DNA of 64,000 nt from Pseudomonadota bacterium (lineage in GTDB: Bacteria > Pseudomonadota > Gammaproteobacteria > Burkholderiales > Burkholderiaceae_B). The translations under genes were made by a program, and so were the position numbers. The notes under the pieces were generated by a model. That model was not told the origin of the DNA and made no database searches. It saw nothing but the letters and a program-made list of their open reading frames with translations. Of this stretch, positions 43,146 through 52,304 are shown in pieces; the stretch's first letter is position 1, and every line of letters begins with the position of its first letter. The stretch lies in the NCBI GenBank assembly GCA_023425645.1, contig JAFACG010000010.1, positions 124,001 through 188,000 on the forward strand. The letters run 5' to 3'.

Positions 43146-43492
43146 CATCCGCGCCCAAAACAACACATGCAACGACACATGCGTGCGATATGGGGACAGA
43201 TGAGCAAAAATAGGCCTACAATACTGGGCATTGCCATCCATACTCGACATCAGGCGGCAGCGCCGCCTGCCTTTTCAACTTACGGAGCACACCATGCCGG
43301 ACGATCCCGAACCGGGGCAACGTCGGCCTGACGCTCTGCCTGCCTGACACATGATGCCGGGCGGCCAGAAGCCATGCCGCCGCCCGCCCCTTGCGCCTTA
43401 TCCGCGCGTCCCGCCTGCCGCCCTGCGCAGGCCGGGCGCGAGCCGTTCCACCCGGCCCGCCCCGCGGGCCCAAGACGACAAGGACCGACATC
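43146..43492. other. 347-bp region with promoter-like element, hairpin and a candidate leader peptide
   Basis: Contains TACAAT (43217-43222, possible -10), an AGGCGGC-AGC-GCCGCCT hairpin followed by gccTTTT (about 43252-43275, possible attenuator), and a 17-codon frame at 43294. The remainder up to 43492 is GC-rich with no further gene that I can support. Confidence 0.5.
43294..43347 (+). CDS. possible 17-residue leader peptide
   Basis: Frame MPDDPEPGQRRPDALPA with a GGAG ribosome site 8 bases upstream of the ATG, directly after a hairpin with T-run. Four of 17 residues are proline. It may be a regulatory leader for the downstream 104-residue gene or chance. Confidence 0.3.
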   Translation: MPDDPEPGQRRPDALPA

Positions 43493-43807
43493 ATGTTCAA
43501 CTTCGCCTTTCTGAACCTGGGCAAGACGCCCCATTGCCTGAGCCTGGACACCCAGGGCCGCTGCCTGCGCGAGCTGGAAACGGAACTGCGCCGGGCGGCG
43601 CGCAAATGCGGCCTGCGCCTGCACTCCTGCCAGCGCCTGAGCCGTCCCGCCGCTGATCCAGCCGACAAGACCTGGCGCCTGCGCGTGGAATTCAAGGCCC
43701 GCGCCGGCCAGACCCATCGCTTCATGCAGGCGTTCATGGGCCAGGCCGGCGCCTTGCCCTTGCGCCAGGTCCGGCTGGAACGCGTCGCTCGCGGGCGCCG
43801 TTCATGA
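43493..43807 (+). CDS. conserved-looking small hypothetical protein (104 residues)
   Basis: Starts MFNFAFLNLGKTPHCLSLDTQGRC and is rich in Arg and Cys (three Cys: 15, 24, 39 and one more near 46), with no signal peptide and no membrane segment. I do not recognise a family. Start ATG 43493 follows an AAGGACCGACATC tract. It stands between the methyltransferase and a chemoreceptor, with its own possible promoter in the preceding gap. Confidence 0.55.
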   Translation: MFNFAFLNLGKTPHCLSLDTQGRCLRELETELRRAARKCGLRLHSCQRLSRPAADPADKTWRLRVEFKARAGQTHRFMQAFMGQAGALPLRQVRLERVARGRRS

Positions 43808-43928
43808 ACTGTCATCATTTTGTTATGAGCACTATCCACATCACTGCCTATATGTGATGACGGGCCTACCGTAACCGAAGATGCGCCCGCGCATCCTGCG
43901 CGGCGCGCCCTTCATCACCAGGCCCACG

Positions 43929-45914
43929 ATGCAGACACAATCCACCACCTCCGGCTCCTGGCTGGCCCGCCAGCCTCTGAACAAACAGCTTTTCCTGGCC
44001 TGCACCCTGGCGACCGCCGTGGTCATGGCGCTGATCGGCGCCGTCATGGCCTGGCAAAGCCAGCAGGTCGCCATCGCCAACGTGCGCGCGGCCAACCTGG
44101 ACTCCCTGGAAGCTTTCAACCGTCCGCTGCAGCTGACCTACAACATGGCCATGGAGCGCAGCCAGTCCCTGTATCCGGTGCTGCTGCGCTACCTGGGCGG
44201 GACGCCCGCGCCTGCCGATCCGCAGGCCATCGAGCACGACACGGGCGAGGCGCCGGAGCTGGGCGTGCAGGGCCTGGCCGTCAACGGGCGCAACGACCTG
44301 ATGTCCAGCGTGACCGGCCTGCAGGCCGAGATCCTGGCGCGCAGCGGGCGCAACTGGTATCGCATCGCCTCCGCCCTGCATCCGCAGAAGCTGGGCCTGT
44401 TGCCCGCGAACCATCCGCTGCTGGACGAACTGGCCCGCGGCGAACCCGCCGCCAACATCGAAAGCCAGGGCGACAAATGGTTCGCCACCTATGCCCATCC
44501 CCTGCGCGACGAGGCCGGCCGCCTGTACGGCAGCATCCTCACCCGCATCGACGTCAGCGCCCAGGTCAATCCGCTACTGGAGGAGATCAAGACCTTCAAG
44601 CTGGCGACCTACGGCACCATCAGCATCGTCAAGGCCGCGGCCGACGGCCAGGACTGGGTGCGCATCGGCGGCGCCTACGGCAAGCCCGGCAGCCTGCTCA
44701 GCAAGGACAACCCGCCCCAAGACTTCGAAGCCTTCAAGAAGGCCTTCCAGCAGAAACAGGGCGTAGAGCGCCTGATCATCGACGGCAGATCCGTCTTCCT
44801 GGCCTGGCGCACCATCGAGAACTGGGGCTGGATCGTCTACGGCTTCGGCGCGGCCGACGACTTCCTGGCGCAGAGCCGCGAACAGACCTGGATCCAGCTG
44901 GGCATGATGCTGGCCGGCACCCTGGTCATCGCCCTGCTGGTGGGCGTGACGGCGGCGCGCACGCTGCGGCCCGTGCGTCATGTCGTCGACGGCATGGGCC
45001 AGCTGGGCCGGGGCGTGCTGAACTCGCCCATGCCGGGCTTTCCGCCGAACAGCCGCAATGAAGTCCACATCCTGCTGGAGAGCCTGCACCGCTCCAAGGC
45101 GGGCCTGCGCCAGGCCTTCGGCCAGGTGCGCAACAGCGTGGGCGAGATCAACGTGGGCATCAGCGAGATCGCCGCGGGCAACACCGACCTGTCCGCCCGC
45201 ACGGAACAGCAGGCCGCCTCCCTGCAGGAGACGGCTTCCAGCATGGAGCAGCTTGCCTCGACGGTGCGCCAGAACGCGGACCACGCGCGCCAGGCCAGTT
45301 CGCTGGCCGAAGAGGCCTCGGCCATCGCCCAGCAAGGCGGCGCCGCCGTGTCCAATGTGGTGAGCACCATGGAACGCATCTCGCAAAGCTCGGGACGCAT
45401 CGGCGAAATCGTCAATGTGATCGACGGCATCGCCTTCCAGACCAACATCCTGGCGCTGAATGCGGCCGTGGAAGCCGCGCGGGCCGGCGAGCAGGGCAAA
45501 GGCTTCGCCGTGGTGGCCGGCGAGGTGCGCTCGCTGGCCCAGCGCAGCGCCGAGGCCGCGCGCGAGATCAAGGACCTGATCGAACACTCCGGCGCCGAAG
45601 TCGACAGCGGCGCCCGCCTGGTATCCGAGGCCGGCGCCACCATGGACAGGCTGCTGGATGCGGTCGAGTCCGTGACCGTCCTGATGAAGGAAATCGCGTC
45701 CGCCTCCCAGGAGCAGTCCAGCGGCATCGACCAGGTCAACATCGCCGTCGCGCAGATGGACGCCGGCACGCAGCAGAACGCGGCCCTGGTCGAAGAAGCC
45801 GCCACCGCCGCCCAGTCCCTGCAGAACGAGGCGCACCGCCTGGCCCGGATCGTGGCCCGCTTCAAGACCGAGGAACGCCCCGAGGAAGCGGGACCGGCAG
45901 GCTACCTGGACTGA
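43929..45914 (+). CDS. methyl-accepting chemotaxis protein with periplasmic Cache domain
   Basis: Chemoreceptor of 661 residues. Order: TM helix 1 ([22 protein letters not shown]), a large periplasmic Cache-type sensor of about 280 residues, TM helix 2 ([17 protein letters not shown]), a HAMP-like region, then the signalling domain with the hairpin tip [59 protein letters not shown]. No CheR-docking pentapeptide is seen at the C-terminus (GPAGYLD). The start is uncertain: ATG 43929 or 43881. Its ligand is unknown; a monocistronic gene. Confidence 0.92.
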   Translation: MQTQSTTSGSWLARQPLNKQLFLACTLATAVVMALIGAVMAWQSQQVAIANVRAANLDSLEAFNRPLQLTYNMAMERSQSLYPVLLRYLGGTPAPADPQAIEHDTGEAPELGVQGLAVNGRNDLMSSVTGLQAEILARSGRNWYRIASALHPQKLGLLPANHPLLDELARGEPAANIESQGDKWFATYAHPLRDEAGRLYGSILTRIDVSAQVNPLLEEIKTFKLATYGTISIVKAAADGQDWVRIGGAYGKPGSLLSKDNPPQDFEAFKKAFQQKQGVERLIIDGRSVFLAWRTIENWGWIVYGFGAADDFLAQSREQTWIQLGMMLAGTLVIALLVGVTAARTLRPVRHVVDGMGQLGRGVLNSPMPGFPPNSRNEVHILLESLHRSKAGLRQAFGQVRNSVGEINVGISEIAAGNTDLSARTEQQAASLQETASSMEQLASTVRQNADHARQASSLAEEASAIAQQGGAAVSNVVSTMERISQSSGRIGEIVNVIDGIAFQTNILALNAAVEAARAGEQGKGFAVVAGEVRSLAQRSAEAAREIKDLIEHSGAEVDSGARLVSEAGATMDRLLDAVESVTVLMKEIASASQEQSSGIDQVNIAVAQMDAGTQQNAALVEEAATAAQSLQNEAHRLARIVARFKTEERPEEAGPAGYLD

Positions 45915-46816
45915 AGAGCGGGCGCGGCGGTGAACTGCGCGGCCCAATGGGCGGCGATCTGATCGCGGCGCGCAAACCAGGCCCCGCCGCGCCGCGCCAT
46001 GTGCGCCAGCATGCGCTCCAGGGCGGCGATGCGCCCGGGGCGCCCCAGCATGCGCAGATGCAGGCCGATGGACATCATCTTGGGCTGGGCGCGGCCTTCC
46101 TCCCACAGCCAGTCGAAGGCGTCCGTGACGTAGCCGGCGAAGTCCGCGGCGCGCACGAAACGATTCGTGTGCTGGAACTGCATGTCATTGGTGTCGAAGG
46201 CGTAGGGCACCAGCACATAAGGTGCGTCGCCGTTGCGCAGCAGCACCGGCAGGTCGTCGCCATAAAAGTCGCTGTCGTACAGGAAGCCGCCTTCCTCCAT
46301 CAGCAGGCGCCGGGTATTGGGCGAAGACGCCGAACGCGTATGCCAGCCCACGGGGCGGCGGCCCGTGGCGTGTTCAATGGCCCGCACCGTCCGGGCGATA
46401 GAACGGCGCTCGCTCTCCTCGTCCATGGCCACGTGGCTTTCCCAGCGCCAGCCGTGGGCGGACAGCTCGTGGCCGCGTTCGACGGCCTCGCGCGCCAGCG
46501 AAGGCAGGCGTTCCACCGCCTGGCCGCAGGCGCTGACCGTCGCCGGCACCTGGTAACGGTCCAGAACCGCCATGATGCGATGCCAGCCCGCCCGTATGCC
46601 GTAGTCGAAATGACTTTGCAGGCAGGGGTCGGGAAAGCGCTCGATCCGGTCTATGACCTCGTACACCGCCTCGTTGCAATGATCTCCCTCGCCCAGGGCG
46701 AACTCCGCCCCCTCCTCCAGGTTGACCACGAACGACACCGCCACCCTGGCCTGCCCCGGCCAGCGCGGATGCGGCGGCCGGCCGCCATAGCCCAGCAAGT
46801 CTCGCTCCATCTTCAT
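45902..46816 (-). CDS. polysaccharide deacetylase-fold hydrolase (allantoinase PuuE-like)
   Basis: A 304-residue NodB-fold protein. The family regions are [50 protein letters not shown] and [37 protein letters not shown], as in cofactor-independent PuuE allantoinases and related cyclic-amide hydrolases. It is divergent from the GntR gene, with two TGGTNNACCA-type sites between, so it belongs to the same regulon as the amidohydrolase operon. Its last 13 bases overlap the chemoreceptor gene tail to tail. A GGAG site 5 bases upstream supports ATG 46816. The actual ring substrate is unknown. Confidence 0.85.
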   Translation of the reverse strand: MKMERDLLGYGGRPPHPRWPGQARVAVSFVVNLEEGAEFALGEGDHCNEAVYEVIDRIERFPDPCLQSHFDYGIRAGWHRIMAVLDRYQVPATVSACGQAVERLPSLAREAVERGHELSAHGWRWESHVAMDEESERRSIARTVRAIEHATGRRPVGWHTRSASSPNTRRLLMEEGGFLYDSDFYGDDLPVLLRNGDAPYVLVPYAFDTNDMQFQHTNRFVRAADFAGYVTDAFDWLWEEGRAQPKMMSIGLHLRMLGRPGRIAALERMLAHMARRGGAWFARRDQIAAHWAAQFTAAPALQSR

Positions 46817-46867
46817 GATTTCTCCTTCTTGTTCAGTCTGCTCGTGACGGCTCATGGTCTCATAAAA

Positions 46868-46877
46868 TGATCGACCA
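46868..46877. promoter_or_regulatory. GntR operator candidate 1
   Basis: TGATCGACCA, one mismatch from TGGTNNACCA, about 50 bp upstream of the deacetylase start on the divergent side. Confidence 0.55.
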
Positions 46878-46889
46878 AACAATCAAATA

Positions 46890-46899
46890 TTGTAGACCA
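46890..46899. promoter_or_regulatory. GntR operator candidate 2
   Basis: TTGTAGACCA, one mismatch from TGGTNNACCA, centre 22 bp from the preceding site (two helical turns). Both lie in the deacetylase/GntR divergent region. Confidence 0.5.
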
Positions 46900-46964
46900 A
46901 AAAACAAGATCATGGACGCACAAGACGGAGGGAACGGGCGACAAAGCCCTGGAACTTCCCTACA

Positions 46965-47744
46965 ATGCAGCTTCATTCCTTACAACCGGCCCAGACCGTC
47001 GTGAACGCATCCCCCAACCCGCCCCGTGCCAAGAAATCCACCCGTTCCGCCAGCCAGGACGCAAGCGACGCGCTTCCGGAGAACGAGGCGCGCATGTACC
47101 GCGCCATTTCCGGCGCCCTGCTCGATGGCAAGCTGCGCCCGGGCACGCCGCTGCGCGAGCGCAGCCTGGCGGAGATGTTCGACGCCACGCGCACCGCCGT
47201 GCGCAAGGTGCTGGCGCGCCTGGAGCGCGAAGGCAAGGTGGAGCTGCGGCAGAACCGCGGCGCCTTCGTGCCGGAGCCCTCGCTGGAGGACATCCATTCG
47301 GTGTACGACGCGCGGCGCGCCCTGGAAAGCGGCATCCTGATGCTGCTGGCGCGGCGTCTGGAGGCCGACGAGATGGCGCGGCTGGAAGACCACGTGAAGC
47401 AGGAAGAACAAGTCCACCTGCGCGGCGACCGCGAGGAAGCCATCCGGCTGGCCGGCTCTTTCCACATGCTGCTGGCGCACATGCTGGGCAATGAAGAGCT
47501 GGAGGCCTTCCTGCAGCGCCTGCTGGCGCGCACCCAGCTGTTCGTGGCGCTGTACGAGCCTCATGGCCAGTCCAGCTGCGCCTGCGGCGAGCATCGCGCC
47601 ATCGTGGACGCCCTGGGCCAGGGCGAGGCCCGCTCGGCCATCAACACCATGCTGCACCATCTGGACGAGATCGAAGCGCGCCTGACCCGGCGCATCGCCC
47701 AGGCCGACCAGCCCGACCTGACGGCCATCCTCAGCGGCTACTGA
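46965..47744 (+). CDS. GntR-family regulator with FCD domain
   Basis: A 259-residue regulator: N-terminal winged helix (MYRAISGALLDGKLRPGTPLRERSLAEMFDATRTAVRKVLARLEREGKVELRQNRGAFVPEPS) and C-terminal all-helical FCD effector domain (EDIHSVYDARRALESGILMLLAR...FHMLLAHMLGN...EHRAIVDALGQGEARSAINTMLHHL) with the His residues that hold a metal. GTG 47001 is an alternative start. Operators of the TGGTNNACCA type, known for this class, lie on both sides of the gene, so it should control the divergent deacetylase, itself and the downstream catabolic operon. Confidence 0.9.
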   Translation: MQLHSLQPAQTVVNASPNPPRAKKSTRSASQDASDALPENEARMYRAISGALLDGKLRPGTPLRERSLAEMFDATRTAVRKVLARLEREGKVELRQNRGAFVPEPSLEDIHSVYDARRALESGILMLLARRLEADEMARLEDHVKQEEQVHLRGDREEAIRLAGSFHMLLAHMLGNEELEAFLQRLLARTQLFVALYEPHGQSSCACGEHRAIVDALGQGEARSAINTMLHHLDEIEARLTRRIAQADQPDLTAILSGY

Positions 47745-47751
47745 GTGCTGC

Positions 47752-47771
47752 GGCGCGCGCCCGCGCGCCTT
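47752..47771 (+). terminator. possible terminator after the GntR gene
   Basis: Very strong 8-bp GC stem GGCGCGCG-CC-CGCGCGCC, but only TT follows; weak as an intrinsic terminator. Confidence 0.35.
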
Positions 47772-47890
47772 CCCTCCCCTTTCTGATCGCCCCCTTCTTC
47801 GCCGGCGCACCCTGTCCGGAGGCGCCGGCGCGCGCCCCCTCTTGCTTGCGCGTGCGCCGCGCTCCAGCCTTCCTGTGTCTCCCCGGCATC

Positions 47891-47902
47891 ATGGTTTACC
47901 AT
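47891..47902. promoter_or_regulatory. GntR operator upstream of the catabolic operon (perfect)
   Basis: ATGGTTTACCAT, a perfect 5-bp-arm dyad matching TGGTNNACCA. Confidence 0.65.
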
Positions 47903-47906
47903 AATA

Positions 47907-47930
47907 ATTAATTTGGTCGACCAAATTAAT
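47907..47930. promoter_or_regulatory. 24-bp perfect palindrome, main GntR operator
   Basis: A perfectly symmetric 24-bp sequence centred on the core TGGTCGACCA (47914-47923 region) with AT-rich arms ATTAATT. It sits about 110 bp before the amidohydrolase start in an AT-rich promoter region. The symmetry length is far above chance in this GC-rich genome. Confidence 0.8.
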
Positions 47931-47958
47931 ATTGACTTCGCAACCACAAAAATCATAA

Positions 47959-47968
47959 TGGTCGACAT
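47959..47968. promoter_or_regulatory. GntR operator half-site
   Basis: TGGTCGACAT, one half perfect; 30-40 bp after the 24-bp palindrome and before the amidohydrolase gene. Confidence 0.4.
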
Positions 47969-48033
47969 ACTGCCGGAAAACAAACAGCCAGATTGTTCGG
48001 AACAACAGCCTGGAAGCAACCTTGGAGACCCCC

Positions 48034-49362
48034 ATGCCTATTCCCCAGTTCGATCTCGCGTTCACCAACGCCACCTTGCTGACCGCCGACCCGGACCAGC
48101 CCGAACTGCGCCAGGCCACCATCGCCATCGCCCAGGGGCGCATCGCCTGGATAGGACAGGCCCTGCCCGAAGGCGCCCGGTGCGCACGCGTGATCGACGC
48201 CAGCGGCAAAGTCATCACGCCGGGCTTCGTCAACGTGCACACCCATTCCATCCTGACCATGGTGCGCGGCGTGGCCGCCGACCTGGGCTTCGCCCCGTCC
48301 TACACGCCCGGCATCCCCAAGGGCACGCAGGTCACGCCCGACGAGGCGCGCGTGCTGGCCCGCCTGGGCGCGCTGGAGGCGTTGATGTTCGGCTCCACGC
48401 TGATCGGCGACAACTTCGTCTGCGCCGACGCCACCACCGAAGCCATGGCCGAGCTGGGCATGCGCCTGACTCCGAGCTGGCGCATCCACGACGTGGACTT
48501 CGCCAAGGTGGCCGAAGGCCGCTGGGAATACAGTCCCGAGATCGGCTCGCGCCTGCTGCAGGACGGCCTGGACCTGGCCGAGCGCTGGCAGTCCAACCCG
48601 CTGGTGAAGGTGCAGCTGGCCGCCCACGCAGTGGATACCTGCTCGGACGGGTTTCTTCGCGAGCTGGCCGAGGTCTCGCGCCAGCACGGGCTGCGGGTCA
48701 ACACCCACCTGGGCCAGAGCAAGGTGGAAGTCGAGCGCGTGCAGGCCCGCACCGGCATGACCTCCACCGAGGTGCTGGATTCCGTGGGCCTGCTCAATGA
48801 CAGGCTGATGGGCGGACATTGCATCTACCTCACCGACTCCGACATCGAACGCATGGCCAGGGCGGGCGCGCACGCCGTCCACATTCCCAAGTGCAACGCC
48901 ACTTCCGGACGCCTGGCGCCCATCCACAAGATCAAGGCGGCGGGCATCAACATCGCGCTGGCCACGGACACCCAGCACGGCGACATGGTGGAGCTGATGC
49001 GCTGGGCGCTGATGACCGCCCGCGTCCAGGAAGGCGGCGTCAACGCCGACTGGCAACCCAGCCACGCCTTCCACATGGCGACCCTGGGCGGAGCCCGGGC
49101 CGTGGGGCAGGCCGATGACATCGGCAGCCTGCAAGTGGGCAAGGCCGCGGACCTGGTGATGTTCGACTTCCGCAAGCCTCACCTGACGCCGCACACCAAC
49201 CCCCTGGGCAACCTGGTGCACACCGGCCAGGGCGGCGACGTGGAACTGGTCATGGTCAACGGCGACATCCTGGTCGAAGACGGTCGTCCGACCCGCGTGG
49301 ACATGGACAGGGTCTGCGCCGAAGCCGAACAGGTCTGCCGCGACCTGTGGAGCCGGGTCTGA
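48034..49362 (+). CDS. metal-dependent amidohydrolase (cytosine/guanine deaminase-like, ATZ/TRZ class)
   Basis: A 442-residue TIM-barrel amidohydrolase. Metal ligands: HxH in VNVHTHSI, His in NTHLGQSKVE, and Asp in LATDTQHGDM. The N-terminal and C-terminal small beta domain (GRIAWIGQ..., GKAADLVMFDFRKP) is typical of SsnA/TrzA-like deaminases and hydrolases. Chosen start ATG 48034 with a TTGGAG site 6 bases upstream. First gene of an operon with amidase, hydantoinase, MFS transporter and racemase homologue. It probably deaminates or opens an N-heterocycle; substrate unknown. Confidence 0.88.
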   Translation: MPIPQFDLAFTNATLLTADPDQPELRQATIAIAQGRIAWIGQALPEGARCARVIDASGKVITPGFVNVHTHSILTMVRGVAADLGFAPSYTPGIPKGTQVTPDEARVLARLGALEALMFGSTLIGDNFVCADATTEAMAELGMRLTPSWRIHDVDFAKVAEGRWEYSPEIGSRLLQDGLDLAERWQSNPLVKVQLAAHAVDTCSDGFLRELAEVSRQHGLRVNTHLGQSKVEVERVQARTGMTSTEVLDSVGLLNDRLMGGHCIYLTDSDIERMARAGAHAVHIPKCNATSGRLAPIHKIKAAGINIALATDTQHGDMVELMRWALMTARVQEGGVNADWQPSHAFHMATLGGARAVGQADDIGSLQVGKAADLVMFDFRKPHLTPHTNPLGNLVHTGQGGDVELVMVNGDILVEDGRPTRVDMDRVCAEAEQVCRDLWSRV

Positions 49363-49376
49363 GCACGGGGGGCGAC

Positions 49377-50810
49377 ATGAGCGATCACACCGACATTCCC
49401 GAGCTGGTGCAGTTGAGCGCCACCGAGCTGCACGCCGGCCTGCTGGCCGGCAACTACAGCCGCGCCGACATCGCCGACCAATACCTGCGCCACCTGGACA
49501 GGGTCAATCCCGGCCTGAACGCGCTGATCCACGTCGACCGCCAGGCATGGCGGCAAGACCACGTCCAGGACCTGGCCGCGCTGGGCGCCGTGCCGGTGTC
49601 CATCAAGGACAATCTGTGGGTGCGCGGCTGGCCCGCCAGCAACGGTTCGCGCCTGTTCCAGTCCTTCCAGGCGCCCGAGGACGCCCTGGTCGTGGGCCGC
49701 CTGCGGGCCGCCGGCGCGGCCCTGCTGGGAGTCAGCAACTGCTCCGAGTTCGCCTGCAAGGGCAACACCACCAACTTGCTGCATGGCGCGACCCGCAATC
49801 CGCGCGACCTGTCCTGCACGCCGGGCGGCTCTTCCGGCGGCGCGGCCGCCGCCGTGGCGGCCGGCCTGTGCACGGTCGCCATCGGCACCGACGCGGGCGG
49901 CTCGGTGCGCCGACCCGCAGCGCACGCCGGCGTCGTGGGCTTCAAACCCAGCGCCGGCCTGATCGCCCACGGTCCGGGCTTCGCCGAGCCGGTCTACGGC
50001 AACAGCGTCATAGGCCTGATGGCGCGCAGCGCGCACGACATCGCCTGGACTTTCGACCAACTGCTGGGCTACGACGCCCGCGACCCGCGCAGCGTCAAGC
50101 CGGGACAGCTGCGGGACCATTCGCCCGCGCGCCGGCTGAAGCTTGCCTTCAGCCCCCGGCTGGGGCTGGACTTCGCCGTGGATCCGCTGGTTGCGCAATG
50201 CGTGGAACGCGCCGCCCGGCTGCTGTCCGATGCCGGGCACCAGGTGGAGCTGATCGATCCCCCCTGGCCCGGCCCCGTACAGGAAGCCGACCTCATGCCG
50301 CTGCAGCTGGCCGGCCTGGCCACCCTGTACGGCGAGGCCTTCCGCCGGGATCCGGCGCAGTTCGATCCGGATATCGCCGCGCAGATCGAAGCCGGCCTGG
50401 CCCTGCCCGCCACGCGCGTGACTGCCGCGCTGGAGCTGCGCAAGCGCCTGTACACGGCCCTGAACAGCCTGTTCTGCGGCGTCGATGCCTTGCTGACGCC
50501 CACCACGCCCTGCGTAGCCTGGCCGGTGGAGCGCAACGGCCCCGAATTCATCGAAGGACGGCCCGCCGGGCCGCGCGGACACGCGGTGTTCACACCCTTG
50601 TTCAACCATACCTACCTGCCGGCCTGCTCCGTGCCTTGCGGCCTGGCCGAACGCGGCCTGCCGGCCGGCCTGCAGATCGTCGGTCCCATGTACGCCGACC
50701 GCATCGTGCTGGACCTGGCCGCCGAAATCGAGGCCCTGCTGGGCCATCCCTTCCGGGCGCCGTCCAGCGCGCTGCCCGGCGCATCGCTTCAGGAGTCCGC
50801 CGCATCATGA
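49377..50810 (+). CDS. amidase signature family hydrolase (AtzE/GatA-like)
   Basis: A 477-residue amidase with the Ser-cisSer-Lys triad: Lys77 in SIKDN, Ser152 in TPGGSSGG and Ser176 in GTDAGGSVRRP. The spacing of 24 residues between the two Ser is the family standard. It lies 14 bases after the amidohydrolase stop and its TGA overlaps the hydantoinase ATG. Amidases in such operons split the linear amide or carboxybiuret-like product of ring opening. GatA is excluded because no gatB/gatC genes are near. Confidence 0.9.
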   Translation: MSDHTDIPELVQLSATELHAGLLAGNYSRADIADQYLRHLDRVNPGLNALIHVDRQAWRQDHVQDLAALGAVPVSIKDNLWVRGWPASNGSRLFQSFQAPEDALVVGRLRAAGAALLGVSNCSEFACKGNTTNLLHGATRNPRDLSCTPGGSSGGAAAAVAAGLCTVAIGTDAGGSVRRPAAHAGVVGFKPSAGLIAHGPGFAEPVYGNSVIGLMARSAHDIAWTFDQLLGYDARDPRSVKPGQLRDHSPARRLKLAFSPRLGLDFAVDPLVAQCVERAARLLSDAGHQVELIDPPWPGPVQEADLMPLQLAGLATLYGEAFRRDPAQFDPDIAAQIEAGLALPATRVTAALELRKRLYTALNSLFCGVDALLTPTTPCVAWPVERNGPEFIEGRPAGPRGHAVFTPLFNHTYLPACSVPCGLAERGLPAGLQIVGPMYADRIVLDLAAEIEALLGHPFRAPSSALPGASLQESAAS

Positions 50811-52231
50811 CCAGCACCGAGCCCTTTGACCTGGTGATCCGCCACGCCGACGTGGCCACCGCCAGCGACCGCTTCACCTGCGACATCGGCATACGGGACG
50901 GGCGCATCGCCGCGCTGGCGCTGAGCCTGCCCGAAGGACGCGAGGAAATCGACGCCAGCGGCCTGCTGACGCTGCCCGGAGGGATCGACGCGCACTGCCA
51001 CCTGGACCAGCCCATGCCCGAAGGCATGCGCATGGCCGACGACTTCTACACCGGCACCCGCTCGGCCGCCTGCGGCGGCACCACGACCCTCATCCCCTTC
51101 GCCGCCCAGCAAAAAGGCCAGTCCTTGCTGGCCGCCGTGCAGGACTATCACCAGCGCGCGAACGGCAAGGCCGTGGTGGACTACGGCTTTCACCTGATCG
51201 TGAGCGACCCGAGCCCGCACGTGCTGCAGGAGGAGCTGCCGGCCCTGATCCGCGCCGGGCACAGTTCCTTCAAGGTCTACATGACCTACGACGACCTGAA
51301 GCTCGACGACCACCAGATGCTGGACGTGCTGAGCGTGGCGCGCGGCAACGGGGCGCTGGTCATGATCCATGCCGAGAACGCCGACTGCATCGCCTGGCTG
51401 ACCGAGCGCCTGGAGCGCGCCGGCCGCACCGAGCCTTACTATCACGCCGTCTCCCGGCCGCCGCTGGTCGAGCGCGAAGCCGCCCACCGGGCCATCTCCC
51501 TGGCCGAGCTGGTGGATACGCCCATCCTGCTGGTGCACGTATCCGGCCCCGAGGCCATCGAACAGATTCGCTGGGCGCGGCAGCGCGGCCTGGACGTGCA
51601 CGGCGAGACCTGCCCCCAGTACCTGTACCTGACGGCCGAGGACCTGCGCCAGGACGGCTACCTGGGCGCCAAGTGCGTCTGCAGCCCGCCGCCGCGCGAT
51701 GCCGGCAGCCAGCAGGAAGTGTGGCGCGCCCTGGCCGACGGCCTGTTCTCGGTCTTCTCGTCCGACCACGCCCCCTTCCGCTACGACGATCCGCACGGCA
51801 AGTACCTGGGCGGCAAGGCGCAGCCCTTCCGGCACATCCCCAACGGCATCCCCGGGCTGGAGACCCGCCTGCCGCTGCTGTTCTCGGGCGCGGTCGCGGG
51901 CGGACGCTTCGACATCCACCGCTTCGTGGCCCTGACCGCGACCAACCCCGCGCGTCTGTACGGACTGTACCCGCGCCAGGGCACGATCGCCGTCGGCGCG
52001 GATGCGGACATCGTGCTGTGGGATCCGCAGCGCCGCGTGACCATCCGCAACGAAAACCTGCATCACGACGTGGACTACACCCCCTACGAAGGCCTGGAGG
52101 TGACCGGCTGGCCGGTCACCACGCTGGTCCGGGGCCAGGTGGTGTGCCGCGACGGGCAGTTCCTGGGGCAGGCCGGCCAAGGCCGGTTCCTGCCGCGTCA
52201 TCAACCCGACACACGGATGGCCGCAGGCTGA
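50807..52231 (+). CDS. dihydropyrimidinase/D-hydantoinase-like cyclic amidohydrolase
   Basis: Opens cyclic ureides or imides. The 474-residue protein shows the binuclear metal site: H63-x-H65 (DAHCHLD), the carboxylated Lys156 (SSFKVYM), His188 (MIHAEN), His244 (LVHVSG) and Asp in SSDHAPF. Its ATG overlaps the amidase stop. Three different ring or amide hydrolases in one operon suggest stepwise opening of a heterocycle. No beta-ureidopropionase or carbamoylase is present, so ordinary pyrimidine degradation is not complete here. Confidence 0.9.
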   Translation: MTSTEPFDLVIRHADVATASDRFTCDIGIRDGRIAALALSLPEGREEIDASGLLTLPGGIDAHCHLDQPMPEGMRMADDFYTGTRSAACGGTTTLIPFAAQQKGQSLLAAVQDYHQRANGKAVVDYGFHLIVSDPSPHVLQEELPALIRAGHSSFKVYMTYDDLKLDDHQMLDVLSVARGNGALVMIHAENADCIAWLTERLERAGRTEPYYHAVSRPPLVEREAAHRAISLAELVDTPILLVHVSGPEAIEQIRWARQRGLDVHGETCPQYLYLTAEDLRQDGYLGAKCVCSPPPRDAGSQQEVWRALADGLFSVFSSDHAPFRYDDPHGKYLGGKAQPFRHIPNGIPGLETRLPLLFSGAVAGGRFDIHRFVALTATNPARLYGLYPRQGTIAVGADADIVLWDPQRRVTIRNENLHHDVDYTPYEGLEVTGWPVTTLVRGQVVCRDGQFLGQAGQGRFLPRHQPDTRMAAG

Positions 52232-52304
52232 CAACCATCCCGAACACGACCGGCGCCGCCAACACCAGATCTAGAAAGGCGCCACTACCACGGAGGAGTA
52301 CAAC

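Noticed and set aside
48022..48033. TTG start four codons upstream of the amidohydrolase ATG
   Set aside because: The GGAG ribosome site overlaps this region and is correctly spaced only for ATG 48034.
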